DNA of 64,000 bases from Paenibacillus_I sp035510375. Lineage in GTDB: Bacteria; Bacillota; Bacilli; Paenibacillales; Paenibacillaceae. The first letter of the stretch is position 1. Every line of letters starts with the position of its first letter. Below, piece after piece: positions 34,652 through 43,753 of the stretch. The translations under genes were made by a program, and so were the position numbers. The DNA lies in assembly GCF_035510375.1 (NCBI RefSeq), contig NZ_DATKHG010000027.1; one strand, given 5' to 3'. Under the pieces are notes generated by a model. The model did no database searches. It saw nothing but the letters and a program-made list of their open reading frames with translations, and was not told the DNA's origin.

Positions 34652-34780
34652 TGTCTCCACCTCCGAAATGATTCGGGATACTTGCAGCATGCCGAATCGA
34701 TTTGATTATTATACATACGGGGAAACGGCCGGCAGGTTTCCGATCCGGTTCGATTCCCTAAAGAGGAGGGCAATGGTTTC

Positions 34781-35713
34781 ATGATCGGCGGTGTGGTACA
34801 AAGATTGCGGGACGCACGGCGCGCTTGGCGCGATTACCCGCTTCGCATCGGGACGATGGCGGCCGGCCGCTACCGAATTGAGGCTTTTTTGGGTATGGGC
34901 AGTTACGGTCAGGCTTATCGCGCGGTCGACACGGCCACGGGGACCCGGGTGCTGCTCAAGACCGGCAAGCCGAGCAAAGGGCCGGTCGGACTGGAGCTTT
35001 TGCGGCGCGAGAGCGACATCCTGGGGCGGTTGTCGCATCCCGGCATTCCGGCTTGGCTCGATTATGTCCGCTTCGGCGGAAGAGAGGGGCTTGTCACGGA
35101 GCTGAAGGCGGGGAGGAATCTCGAAGATCAGATTGTGGAGGGCGGGCGCACATTCACCGAAGCGGAAGCGCTTCGCATCTTGAGAAGGCTGGCCGAGCCG
35201 ATCGGACATCTGCATGGGCGGGGCTTCGTCCACCGCGATGTGCGAATACCGAATGTGCTGGAGCGGGATGGAGACGTGGCGCTCATCGATTTCGGCCTTG
35301 CATGCGCGATCGGCGAGCGGCTGCCGGCGTCTTTGAGGGAAGGGCTCGGCGAAACGGCCGGCGGCGCGGAACCGGGCGGGGGGAAGCCGGCTTCTGTTCC
35401 GGGTGTGCGCCTGTCTTCTGCCCGCGTCCGGTCAGAAGGAACGTGGGGGGCAGTCAAACGCCGGATGCGGCTGCCGGAGCCCTCAAGCGATTTGTACGGC
35501 ATGGGGCATCTGCTTCTTTTTCTCCTGTATGCCGGCTATGAGGCAACCGACGGCCGCGAGCGGAGCTGGAACGAGGAGCTGGAGCTCCGGCAGGAAACGG
35601 GCGATTTGATCCGGAAGCTGCTGACAACCGGGACGGACGGCTTTGCGCACGCCGGCGAGCTGGCGTTCGAGCTCGATCGAATCCTCGCGCGCATGCAGGG
35701 AGATCCGGCTTGA
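34781..35713 (+). CDS. Serine/threonine protein kinase-like protein
   Basis: A 310-residue soluble kinase of the Hanks type. Visible are the Gly-rich loop (GMGSYGQAYRA, about 37-47), a Lys in VLLKTGK, the catalytic loop HRDVRIPNVL (about 151-160; Arg replaces the usual Lys of HRDLKPxN) and the DFG motif in LIDFGLACAI. A long disordered segment (about 185-235) breaks the C-lobe where the activation loop should lie. There is no membrane helix or PASTA repeat. It precedes a histidine kinase gene by 25 bp and is probably co-transcribed with it. Confidence 0.8.
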   Translation: MIGGVVQRLRDARRAWRDYPLRIGTMAAGRYRIEAFLGMGSYGQAYRAVDTATGTRVLLKTGKPSKGPVGLELLRRESDILGRLSHPGIPAWLDYVRFGGREGLVTELKAGRNLEDQIVEGGRTFTEAEALRILRRLAEPIGHLHGRGFVHRDVRIPNVLERDGDVALIDFGLACAIGERLPASLREGLGETAGGAEPGGGKPASVPGVRLSSARVRSEGTWGAVKRRMRLPEPSSDLYGMGHLLLFLLYAGYEATDGRERSWNEELELRQETGDLIRKLLTTGTDGFAHAGELAFELDRILARMQGDPA

Positions 35714-35738
35714 TGTACAATGGGAGACAGGGGGCGTG

Positions 35739-37358
35739 ATGAAGTTGGGTCTCTTCGGAATTTTTTTGACGAATACCGCCATATTGATCACATGTGCCTA
35801 CCTGTTCAATATGGGGTATAAATATTTATTCGCGCATACGTCGGAGAAGGTCCGGCAGGGCATTACCGTCGTTATTTTTATTCTGGCGGGCTTTCTGACG
35901 ATCCTGTTCGGTTTTCGGATCAATGATACGGCCATAACGGATTTGCGGATCGTACCGATTATATTGGCGACGCTGGTATTCCGCAATCCGCGGCTGCTTA
36001 TCGTCATCAGTTTGGGGATTGCGCTTTTGAGGCTGACGATTCACGGCGTCAACCCCGCGTCCACCGTGGGTCTGATCAATCTCGGCGTTCTGGGTGCGGC
36101 GGCGGCCGGGCTGGTGGTGCTGTTCGAGAGGCGCAACTGGCCGTTCGCCCGGAAAGCGACGATCTCGATTGTCGTCCTGAATACGCTCAATCTCGCCAAT
36201 CTCACCGTTTTCGGCGTATTGCCGCCGCTGGTGTTTTTAACGGAAATCGCCGTCATTACGTATCCGCTCGGGATGGTGCTGAGCGCCATCTTTATTTTTA
36301 TCATTCGCGATTTTTACAAGGAACAGCAGCGGGTCGACGAGCTTCGCAATATGAACCTGATTCTGCGCAGGCAAACCCGGGAGCTGCGCGAGGCAAAGCG
36401 GGAGCTCGAGGAGAAGGCCCGTCAAATCATGCTTTCCTCCCAATACAAGTCGGAATTTATGGCGAACATGTCTCATGAGCTGAAAACGCCGCTGAACAGC
36501 ATCATTCTGCTGTCGCAGCTGATGCGGGACAACGAGGACCAGCGTTACGGGCCTGACGATGTGCGATACGCCGACCTGATCCACACGGCGGGCAACGATC
36601 TGCTGCAGCTCATTAACGACATTCTCGATCTGTCGAAGGTCGAAGCCGGCAAAATGGACGTCGTATGGGATACGGTTTTCGTCGCCGACGCGGTCCAATT
36701 GATCTGCCGGTCATTCGAACCGGTTGCGGACCAGAAAGGCTTGTCCTTCGGGTACGAAGTGGCGGAGGATGTGCCGGCAACGATCGTTTCGGACGGGCTT
36801 CGACTGAACCAGATTTTGCGGAATCTGCTTGCCAACGCCTTCAAATTCACGGATCGCGGCGAAGTGCGGCTGACCGTGACGACCGAGCGCACGGATGCCG
36901 ATCCGCTGACGGAGCCGCTTCGCCGCAGCCCCTATCTTGTGGAAAAAAGCCCGCTGCGCCGGCTGATGGAGGAAACGAGAAAAACGATAGCCGGCGGCGG
37001 CCGGGAAGCGGCGGGCTGGAAGCCCGGAAGAAGAAAAACGAAGCGCGGGGAAGAGGCGGCTTCGGACATCCGGGTCGTATTCACCGTACGGGATACCGGC
37101 ATCGGAATCGATAAGGACAAGCAGCAGCTGATCTTTGAGGCTTTTCAGCAGGGAGACGGGTCGATCAATCGCAAATACGGCGGGACCGGACTCGGCCTCT
37201 CGATCAGTTTGCAGCTGACGCGCCTGCTCGGCGGCGAACTGTCGCTGGTCAGCGAGAAGGATCAAGGAAGCACGTTTACGCTGCGGCTGCCGGTACAGCC
37301 GCCGCCGTCCGCGTACCGGCCGGAGAAGGAAGAAACAGGGCTTGAGCCTGTAAAATAA
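35739..37358 (+). CDS. 5TM-type membrane sensor histidine kinase
   Basis: A 539-residue kinase. The N-terminal 190 residues form a 5TMR-LYT-like sensor (several helices, ITDLRIVPIILATLVFRNPRL, VGLINLGVLGAAAAGLV). A coiled coil (about 200-235) leads to HisKA with the phospho-acceptor His in MSHELKTPLNS (about 246) and a HATPase_c domain. A basic insertion of about 55 residues (about 390-445) sits between the N and G1 boxes; G1 is DTGIGIDKDK and G2 GGTGLGLSIS. Start at ATG after AGGGGG. The upstream Ser/Thr kinase gene overlaps the transcript. Confidence 0.85.
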   Translation: MKLGLFGIFLTNTAILITCAYLFNMGYKYLFAHTSEKVRQGITVVIFILAGFLTILFGFRINDTAITDLRIVPIILATLVFRNPRLLIVISLGIALLRLTIHGVNPASTVGLINLGVLGAAAAGLVVLFERRNWPFARKATISIVVLNTLNLANLTVFGVLPPLVFLTEIAVITYPLGMVLSAIFIFIIRDFYKEQQRVDELRNMNLILRRQTRELREAKRELEEKARQIMLSSQYKSEFMANMSHELKTPLNSIILLSQLMRDNEDQRYGPDDVRYADLIHTAGNDLLQLINDILDLSKVEAGKMDVVWDTVFVADAVQLICRSFEPVADQKGLSFGYEVAEDVPATIVSDGLRLNQILRNLLANAFKFTDRGEVRLTVTTERTDADPLTEPLRRSPYLVEKSPLRRLMEETRKTIAGGGREAAGWKPGRRKTKRGEEAASDIRVVFTVRDTGIGIDKDKQQLIFEAFQQGDGSINRKYGGTGLGLSISLQLTRLLGGELSLVSEKDQGSTFTLRLPVQPPPSAYRPEKEETGLEPVK

Positions 37359-37401
37359 AGGGACTGCGATCGCCTTCATTCCGGCGCCGCAGTCCCTTTT
37401 T
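37357..37401 (+). terminator. Terminator between converging kinase and SGNH genes
   Basis: AAAGGGACTGCG / CGCAGTCCCTTTTT with a 19-base loop. Confidence 0.8.
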
Positions 37402-37418
37402 ATGTTGCAGTTATTGCG

Positions 37419-38909
37419 TTATGGCTTGATGACGATGCTGTGTGTCCGTTCGCCGAGCTCCTGAATCTCCGTATTCAGGCCAAGCGCTTCGGCCGTGAAC
37501 CGCAGCGGCGTGAGCGTCTTCCCGCCGGTCAATACCGGGGCGTAAGCCGTCTGCCGCGCCTTGCCGTTTACTCGGGCTTCGGTGCTGCCGGCCGCCATCT
37601 CCAGCACGACGGCGCCCCGCTTGAAGCGCAGCGTCCTGGTCGCCTGGTCCCACTCTAGCACCGCCCCGAGGTAGGCGGCAAGCTCTTTGGCGGGGACCAG
37701 CAGCTCGCCGTCGCCGGGCATCTCTTTGCGGGTGAAAGGAGCCGTTCCCGGCTCCGCATCGCCGGCGCCCGGAAGGGAAACGCGGAACCGGTGCAGCTCG
37801 CCGTCCGGGCCTACGACCGTTTCGTCGACCTGCCGGCGGAGCAGGCTTACCGTATCGTCCACGTTGTCCGGCGTCACGCGGTATTTCGCGTCATTCCGGC
37901 CGATCGCTTCCGCGATCCAGGTATTGACCTCCTGCGAATGGTGCGAAAGGTCTTTATACAGGTCGAGGTTGTAGGTCCATTCGGACTCGGCCTGAAAATC
38001 GTATACGCTCACGTTCGGATACGCATTGAACTTCTCGAACATCCACGTCTTCATCGCCATCTGATTCTCGTAACGCTCGGGATTCGTCTGCTGCCACACC
38101 ACGTGCCGCAGGATCGAGTACGGCGGGTAGTAGAACATAAACTTGACATCCGGATTATTTTGCAGCAGCGGGACGATATAGCGTTCGAAGCTTGCTTTTA
38201 CGGATTCCAGGGAGTCCTCCTTGCCGCCGTAGGCGGCTTCCATCACCTGGACTTTCCGGTAATTTTTCAGCACCAGCTCTTTGCCGAACGTCGAGGACCA
38301 GTCCCAGTTGTACAAATATTCGAGGCTTTGCTTGTTGCCCGTCTTCAGCTGCCGGTACAGCCCTTTGACCGCCTGCTCGTACGTCGATTCGTTGAACCAG
38401 TATTTATAATCGTTCCAGAAATTGTCGTCGTACAGGTAATAAGGGAATGGTCCCTGATTCTCCTGCGTTGACTTCAATGCAAAGTAGTCGAGGCCCCACA
38501 GCACCTGCTTCACCTTGCCGGTGGAAAGCGCCAGGCGCGCAATCTCGTACTGCTCGAAAGCGAGCGAGCCGCGCATCGACAGCTTGAGGGTCTTGCCGCC
38601 GAGCGCCTTGTCCACTTCGCTCGGCACGAAGTTCTCCGTCATCGACGTGCCGATAATGATCGTGTCATAATCGTAATTCCGGGCAAGCCCGGGGTTCTGG
38701 TAACGCTGCTCCGTGGAATAGATCGGACTGTATAAGGTCGGCTTGCGGTAATGCTGCAAAGGATCGACGATGAACGCCGTCAGCATGACGACGGCCGAGA
38801 ACAACAGCGAGCTCGCCAGGAACACGAGCAGCGTCCGCTTATAGCGCCGGCTGCGCCGCACGGGGCGGGCGTCCGCCCGCAAGGGACGTTTCGGATCGGA
38901 AACAAACAC
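37419..38909 (-). CDS. AlgJ/SGNH-like protein with C-terminal copper-amine-oxidase-type domain
   Basis: A 496-residue protein with one N-terminal membrane anchor (about 26-48). The extracellular part starts with an SGNH-hydrolase-like block (DTIIIGTSMTENFVPSEVDKAL) and ends its catalytic half with DLSHHSQEVNTWIAEAI, the pattern of AlgJ/AlgX-type partners of MBOAT acetyltransferases. The last 100 residues (LLVPAKELAAYLGAVLEWD, TLTPLRFTAEALGL) match the copper amine oxidase N-terminal-like domain common on Paenibacillus surface proteins. It lies 17 bp downstream of the MBOAT gene and would transfer acyl groups to a surface glycan (inference). Confidence 0.8.
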   Translation of the reverse strand: MFVSDPKRPLRADARPVRRSRRYKRTLLVFLASSLLFSAVVMLTAFIVDPLQHYRKPTLYSPIYSTEQRYQNPGLARNYDYDTIIIGTSMTENFVPSEVDKALGGKTLKLSMRGSLAFEQYEIARLALSTGKVKQVLWGLDYFALKSTQENQGPFPYYLYDDNFWNDYKYWFNESTYEQAVKGLYRQLKTGNKQSLEYLYNWDWSSTFGKELVLKNYRKVQVMEAAYGGKEDSLESVKASFERYIVPLLQNNPDVKFMFYYPPYSILRHVVWQQTNPERYENQMAMKTWMFEKFNAYPNVSVYDFQAESEWTYNLDLYKDLSHHSQEVNTWIAEAIGRNDAKYRVTPDNVDDTVSLLRRQVDETVVGPDGELHRFRVSLPGAGDAEPGTAPFTRKEMPGDGELLVPAKELAAYLGAVLEWDQATRTLRFKRGAVVLEMAAGSTEARVNGKARQTAYAPVLTGGKTLTPLRFTAEALGLNTEIQELGERTHSIVIKP

Positions 38910-38926
38910 GGGTTTTCGCCGCCCTT

Positions 38927-40324
38927 CTAGAAGTTAAAGTAAAGAAACTCGGTAATCCGGTTGAAAAACAGCAGCGACAGAACGAACATGGCAGCCATCG
39001 TGACGGCTGCGCGCCAGCCCGGGCGGAAATCGTGTTCCCGCTCGGAGGAGTTTCGCACGAACAAGACAACCGGCAGGGCAATGGCAATCAGCACGATCGG
39101 GAAAAGCAGCGTCTTCGCTTCACCGAGCGCAACCCCGTTGATGCCCGCCATCCCTTTCAGGATGCGGATCGCCTCGGACCAGCTCTCGGCGCGGAAAAAT
39201 ACCCACGCGACGTTGATGAACATAAAGGTGACGAACCAGGCGAGCCATGCCGGCATCGGCCGCTTCTGCTTGGTCCACAGACGATGTACGATCTGGGCCG
39301 CGCCGTGCAGGAATCCCCAGATGATAAAGGTCCAGCCCGCGCCGTGCCAGAAGCCGCCGATGATGAAGGTCAGCATCGAATTGCGGAGCATGACGAACTC
39401 GCCCCTGCGGTTGCCGCCCAGCGGAATGTAAATATAATCGCGCAGGAAGCGGCTGAGCGTCATATGCCAGCGCCGCCAGAAATCCTGGATGCTGACTGCC
39501 TTGTAAGGCGAATTAAAGTTCTGCGGCAGGCGGATATTAAACAGCAGGGCGATGCCGATCGCCATGTCGGTGTACCCGCTGAAGTCGAAGTACAGCTGGA
39601 ACGTATAGGACAATGAAGCGACCCACGATTCGATGAAATACTTGGCTGTCGCGAAGCCGTCGTTGGCGTATTCCGCGAACGTGTCGGCGATGACCATCTT
39701 CTTGAACAAGCCGATGCAGAAAACGTAGGCGCCGACCGCGGCGTTCGTCCAGTTCCACCGAGTATTGCGCAATCGGTCGAATTGCGGCATCATCTCGCTG
39801 TGGTGCAGGATCGGTCCGGCGATCAGGTGGGGGAAAAAGGTGACGAACAGAACATAGTTTACGATACTCTGTTCTTTCACTTTTTTCTTATAGGCGTCTA
39901 CTAGAAACGCGATCTGCGTAAACGTGAAGAAGCTGATCCCGAGCGGCAGGACAAGCTTCAGCAGCGGCACGGCGCTGCCTGTCAGCGCATTGACGTTCTC
40001 CAGGAAAAAGTCGGCGTATTTATAATAGCCGAGCAGCAGCACGTTGCCGGCGATGCCGGCGATCAGGATCCCCTTGCGGTGCCGTTCCAGCTTGGCGCCC
40101 GGTTCCGCAGACGACATGAGAAGGCGCCCGACCGTATAGTTGAAGCCGATCGAGGCGAGAATCAGCGGCACATATTTGTAGTCCCACCAGCCGTAGAACA
40201 CGAGTGAAGCCAGAGCGAGCCACACCTTGGCGGCAAAAACAAGACGTAATCGGGTCAGCAGAAAGTAGCCCGTTACCGTGATCGGCAGAAAGGCGAATAT
40301 GAATACGTAAGAGTTGAACAGCAT
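38927..40324 (-). CDS. MBOAT-family O-acyltransferase (AlgI/DltB-like)
   Basis: A 465-residue polytopic enzyme with about 11 helices. The MBOAT signature is intact: SIQDFWRRWHMTLSRFLRDYIYIPLGGNRRG and the invariant His in TFIIGGFWHGAGWTF. It passes acyl groups across the membrane to an extracellular partner, here most likely the SGNH protein encoded next. It is first gene of a two-gene operon on the minus strand. Length is normal for AlgI. Confidence 0.92.
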   Translation of the reverse strand: MLFNSYVFIFAFLPITVTGYFLLTRLRLVFAAKVWLALASLVFYGWWDYKYVPLILASIGFNYTVGRLLMSSAEPGAKLERHRKGILIAGIAGNVLLLGYYKYADFFLENVNALTGSAVPLLKLVLPLGISFFTFTQIAFLVDAYKKKVKEQSIVNYVLFVTFFPHLIAGPILHHSEMMPQFDRLRNTRWNWTNAAVGAYVFCIGLFKKMVIADTFAEYANDGFATAKYFIESWVASLSYTFQLYFDFSGYTDMAIGIALLFNIRLPQNFNSPYKAVSIQDFWRRWHMTLSRFLRDYIYIPLGGNRRGEFVMLRNSMLTFIIGGFWHGAGWTFIIWGFLHGAAQIVHRLWTKQKRPMPAWLAWFVTFMFINVAWVFFRAESWSEAIRILKGMAGINGVALGEAKTLLFPIVLIAIALPVVLFVRNSSEREHDFRPGWRAAVTMAAMFVLSLLFFNRITEFLYFNF

Positions 40325-40491
40325 GCGTTTACGGTCACGTCCCCTATCAATTTGCTGTATTCAAGTATAGCGCATTCGCGCGCATCCGACAATTTCTCCT
40401 CGGATCCGCGCAGGCCGGCGGTCATGCCGGCGGAGGTCCGTCTATTAGACGATCCAGGCTGCGATAAGGTTCCGGCCGCCGCGCAACAGAA

Positions 40492-40526
40492 GAAGCCTTT
40501 CCGGTGAAGGAGTCCGGAAAGGCTTC
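40492..40526. terminator. Terminator of the universal stress protein gene
   Basis: 13-bp perfect stem GAAGCCTTTCCGG / CCGGAAAGGCTTC. Confidence 0.7.
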
Positions 40527-40540
40527 GGCGCTGAATTTGA

Positions 40541-40975
40541 TTATTTAATGACAAGAACCGCCGTGTCCGTATGCTTGATGACGTAGTGGCTGACGCTTCC
40601 AAGGAACAACTCTTTCAAGCCGCTGTTGCCGCGGCTGCCGATCACGATCAGATCCGCGCCCCGTTTCGCGGCCGTCTCAATGATTTGCTGTCCGGCATCG
40701 CCCTGCAGCACCGTCACGGTCGCCCGGGCGCCGGGCTTCGACTCGACGATCGAGCGGATTTCATCGGCGACGTTCTCCGCCTCTTCGGCGACTGCGGCGG
40801 TGGTGTTCGCCGGCGGAGGGATCATCGCTTCCCCCACGACGGCGACCGGAAGCTGATAAACATGGAGCACCTCAAGCGCGGCATTGCGTTCGGCGGCCAG
40901 CTCCAGCGCGGCGTTCAGCGCCCGCAGCGATTGCTCGGAGCCGTCGTACGCCGCGATTATATTTTTGTATGCCAT
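40541..40975 (-). CDS. Universal stress protein (UspA family)
   Basis: A 144-residue protein, MAYKNIIAAYDGSEQSLRALNAAL at the N-terminus and the nucleotide-binding GSRGNSGLKELFLGSVSHYVIKH near the C-terminus (G-2x-G-9x-G-S type). It probably binds ATP and acts in stress resistance. The start follows GGGAGGTAA. Transcribed alone, away from the tRNA gene. Confidence 0.92.
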   Translation of the reverse strand: MAYKNIIAAYDGSEQSLRALNAALELAAERNAALEVLHVYQLPVAVVGEAMIPPPANTTAAVAEEAENVADEIRSIVESKPGARATVTVLQGDAGQQIIETAAKRGADLIVIGSRGNSGLKELFLGSVSHYVIKHTDTAVLVIK

Positions 40976-41097
40976 AAGGATTACCTCCCGCTCGCTCTGT
41001 TACGCATCTATTACCCTTCGGTCGGGAGTCATGAAACGACACGCGCGGGGAAGCCCTTTGACCAAAAATTTCAAGTGAAAAAAGCCCGGCGAAACGC

Positions 41098-41126
41098 TTG
41101 ACTTTTGTTTTGAAAATGCGTATTCT
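41098..41126 (+). promoter_or_regulatory. SigA-type promoter of the tRNA gene
   Basis: TTGACT (41098-41103), 17-bp spacer, TATTCT (41121-41126), 12 bp ahead of the tRNA. Confidence 0.75.
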
Positions 41127-41138
41127 AATAAAGGTCTT

Positions 41139-41214
<76 letters not shown>

Positions 41215-41232
41215 TACATATCGCCAGCAACG

Positions 41233-41268
41233 GCGCGGGTTTCCGAGTTTTCGGACCCGCGCTTTTTT
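41233..41268 (+). terminator. Terminator of the tRNA gene
   Basis: GCGCGGGT ... ACCCGCGC followed by TTTTTT. Confidence 0.85.
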
Positions 41269-41340
41269 GCTTGCCGCAATTTCCCGTGTCAATGGAAATA
41301 CATGCTTTTTACACGTATTTTCCCGTCGCTTAAAATAATT

Positions 41341-41378
41341 GAACACATGTTGTATGGGAACGTATGTTTGCATATAAT
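41341..41378 (+). promoter_or_regulatory. SOS promoter with two LexA/DinR boxes
   Basis: GAACACATGTTG (41341-41352) and GAACGTATGTTT (41358-41369) both fit the Bacillus GAAC-N4-GTTC-type box. They overlap a promoter with -35 TTGTAT (41350-41355), a 17-bp spacer and a -10 TATAAT (41373-41378). Repression by LexA until DNA damage is therefore expected for the polymerase gene downstream. Confidence 0.85.
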
Positions 41379-41437
41379 AGGAATCAATGCTCCGTTGCGG
41401 GGCGGCCGAGGCGGATTCAACGGAAGGGGATGACAGC

Positions 41438-41524
41438 ATGGGGAATTTGACGGAGAAACCGACCACCATGTTCGAAGCAATGCTGCTTCTGCAGCATAGA
41501 TGGAGCCTTCGCCATGCCGAATGA
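41438..41524 (+). CDS. 28-residue leader ORF overlapping the start of the Y-family polymerase
   Basis: ATG at 41438 follows GGAAGGGG. The peptide (MGNLTEKPTTMFEAMLLLQH...) ends at a TGA 11 bp inside the polymerase gene in another frame. The overlap suggests translational coupling. I know no named family. Confidence 0.5.
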   Translation: MGNLTEKPTTMFEAMLLLQHRWSLRHAE

Positions 41525-42773
41525 TCGGATCATCCTGCTGGCGGATTGCCAAAGCTTTTATGCCTCCGTGGAGAAGGCCGAGCGGCCGGAGCTGATCGAT
41601 AAGCCGCTCGCCGTGTGCGGCGATCCGGCGCGGCGGTCCGGCATCGTGCTCGCCGCCTGTCCCGTCGCAAAAGCCTGCGGCGTCACAACCGCGGAACGGA
41701 TCGGCGAGGCCTTGAGCAAATGTCCGGAGCTGGTCGTCGTCAAGCCGCGCATGCAGACTTACCTAGATGTATCTTTGCAGATTACACGGATTTATGAGGA
41801 GTTTACGGATCTCGTCGAGCCGTACAGCATCGATGAGCAATTCATCGACGTGACCGGCACGGTTCATTTGTTCGGCGGGGCGTTGGAGATTGCGCGGCAG
41901 ATCCAGGATAAGGTGATGGCACAGACGGGCGTGTACACCCGGCTCGGCATCAGCTCCACGAAGGTGCTCGCAAAGCAGGCCTGCGACAACTTCGCGAAGA
42001 AAAACGAGTCAGGGATATATGTATTGCCGCAGGACCGGCTGGAGGACACGCTTTGGCCGCTGCCGGTCAACAAAATGTTCATGATCGGGTCGCGCATGAT
42101 GCGCCATATGAATCGAATGGGCATCCACACGATCGGCGACCTGGCGCGGACGCCGCTGCCCGATTTGAAGCGGATGCTGCGCGCCCGGTTCGGGAAGAAT
42201 GCCGACATCCATGCGGAGCAGTGCTGGCGGATCGCGAGCGGCATCGATGACTCGCCGGTGTCTCCGAACACGCATATCGGGGAGAAGTCGATCGGCCATA
42301 TGATGACGCTGCCCCGCGATTACGAGACGCGGGAGGAGATCAGGGTGATCCTCCTGGAGCTTTGCGAGCTGGTGGCCAGGCGGTGCCGCGCCCGCGGCAA
42401 AATGGGACGGACGCTGTCCGTCAACTGCGCGGGCGCCGACTTTGACCGGCCGACAGGCTTCTCGCGGCAAATGACGCTGGCCTGCCCGACGCACATCACG
42501 AGCGACCTTTACAAACATGCATGCGAACTGTTCGACAAGCACTGGAACGGCCGGCCGGTCCGCCGGATCGGCGTTTCCATGACCGGCTTTCAGAGCGATG
42601 AGGAGTACCAGCTGATGTTTGACGATTACCGCGAGCGGTTGGGAACCTTGGAGAAGACGACGGACCGTCTCAAAGACAAATACGGCGACGGCATCATTAT
42701 GCGCGCGTCGTCCGCGTCGCCGGCCGGCCAGGCGCGGGACAGGGCGGAGAAGATCGGCGGACACTACAAATAA
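41514..42773 (+). CDS. uvrX: Y-family DNA polymerase, UvrX/YqjW type
   Basis: A 419-residue translesion polymerase. Catalytic metal ligands are in LLADCQSFYASVE (Asp11) and in PYSIDEQFIDVT (Asp/Glu about 106-107), with helix-hairpin-helix (NRMGIHTIGDLARTPL) and little-finger regions after them. The pattern SIDEQF and the following yolD gene identify the UvrX/YqjW branch and not housekeeping DinB. It copies past damaged bases in the SOS response, in line with the LexA boxes upstream. Confidence 0.92.
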   Translation: MPNDRIILLADCQSFYASVEKAERPELIDKPLAVCGDPARRSGIVLAACPVAKACGVTTAERIGEALSKCPELVVVKPRMQTYLDVSLQITRIYEEFTDLVEPYSIDEQFIDVTGTVHLFGGALEIARQIQDKVMAQTGVYTRLGISSTKVLAKQACDNFAKKNESGIYVLPQDRLEDTLWPLPVNKMFMIGSRMMRHMNRMGIHTIGDLARTPLPDLKRMLRARFGKNADIHAEQCWRIASGIDDSPVSPNTHIGEKSIGHMMTLPRDYETREEIRVILLELCELVARRCRARGKMGRTLSVNCAGADFDRPTGFSRQMTLACPTHITSDLYKHACELFDKHWNGRPVRRIGVSMTGFQSDEEYQLMFDDYRERLGTLEKTTDRLKDKYGDGIIMRASSASPAGQARDRAEKIGGHYK

Positions 42774-42788
42774 GGCGGGTGAAGCCAT

Positions 42789-43127
42789 ATGGCGAAAAAA
42801 GAGAACAAGTTGACCCCCGGGTCGAACTTGCTGTGGGAAGGCAGCCGGATGATGCTTCCGGAGCACAAAGAACGGCATGTCCGGCACAGGAAGGATTTAA
42901 ATCGGCGGGAACGGGTCGAGCTGGACGAAAGCGAATGGGAACGCATCGGGCGAATGATGGCGGAGTCCGTTCAACGCGGGGTTGTGCTGCATATCAAGCT
43001 GTTTGACGAATACGAGGAGCGCGAGCTGACCGGCGCCGTCGATAAGGTCGACCGCAGCCGCGGACGTTTTCTGGTCGAAGGCCGTTGGTACGACGAAGCC
43101 GATATTCAAGGCGTGCGGGAGGATTGA
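42789..43127 (+). CDS. YolD-like family protein
   Basis: A 112-residue protein with MMLPEHKERHVRH and LHIKLFDEYEERELTGAVDKVD, typical of YolD/YqjX-like proteins, which are regularly encoded right after uvrX-type polymerases and are thought to modulate them. It follows the polymerase by 15 bp and shares its SOS promoter. Confidence 0.9.
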   Translation: MAKKENKLTPGSNLLWEGSRMMLPEHKERHVRHRKDLNRRERVELDESEWERIGRMMAESVQRGVVLHIKLFDEYEERELTGAVDKVDRSRGRFLVEGRWYDEADIQGVRED

Positions 43128-43139
43128 CGCAACAGAACG

Positions 43140-43169
43140 GGAAGCCCCGGAGGTGTTACCGCGGCTTCC
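43140..43169. terminator. Terminator after the SOS operon
   Basis: GGAAGCC ... GGCTTCC with T's after it; lies between convergent genes. Confidence 0.6.
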
Positions 43170-43194
43170 TTGTCGTGTCGGCGATATGCAGCTT

Positions 43195-43347
43195 CTAATC
43201 CTCCGGCGTACGGTCGAGCGCCAGGCGGGTGACTTCGGTGCTGTCGCCGGCGCGCTTTTCCCGTGCGTTCGCCTCGGCGTCGAGCGCATCGTCCATTCCG
43301 GGGGCGATTGTCGGCTCTTGCGCCTCTTGTTTATCTTTGCTCCGCAT
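43195..43347 (-). CDS. 50-residue hydrophilic protein
   Basis: Starts MRSKDKQEAQEPTIAPGMDD ten bases after GGGAGG. It is highly charged, with a KxD/E-rich body and an acidic tail (RLALDRTPED), and has no hydrophobic core. This is typical of small spore-associated or YfhD-like proteins, but I cannot name it. The next small gene lies 23 bp upstream on the same strand. Confidence 0.6.
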   Translation of the reverse strand: MRSKDKQEAQEPTIAPGMDDALDAEANAREKRAGDSTEVTRLALDRTPED

Positions 43348-43370
43348 CGGTGGCATACCTCCCAATCGGC

Positions 43371-43541
43371 TTAAATCCCGCAGGAGCCCGGGTAACCGTC
43401 GTTCTCTTTTTGCTGCTGCAGATTGGACCGCATTTCGTTGTCGTCCGGCATTTCCGCTACGACCTTGGCGGTGTTGCCCGGTTTGACCGCTTGGGGTGAT
43501 TCCGGCGCGGCCTCGTCGTCCCGCCGTATGATTTCGTCCAT
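43371..43541 (-). CDS. 56-residue hydrophilic protein
   Basis: Starts MDEIIRRDDEAAPESPQAVK behind a perfect AAGGAGG and ends GYPGSCGI. It is acidic and Gln/Asn-rich and probably unstructured. The arrangement of two tiny genes in tandem suggests a small sporulation-type operon; no family is recognised. Confidence 0.6.
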   Translation of the reverse strand: MDEIIRRDDEAAPESPQAVKPGNTAKVVAEMPDDNEMRSNLQQQKENDGYPGSCGI

Positions 43542-43753
43542 CGTCCGGCCTCCTTGCTGAATTGGAATTGTGGTTGCACTTCAACAATATGTCGCAGCGC
43601 CGGGATTTTTATTCCACAGGGCAAGGCAGGGTGCTGTCCGCCGGACATGTCGTCCGTTTGTACGAAGACGAACTTCCTTGTTTTGCATAACGGATACCGG
43701 GGCGGCGCATGCTAAAGCCGTCGGAAATCCAATGCAGTGAAGGAGGGGACAAC

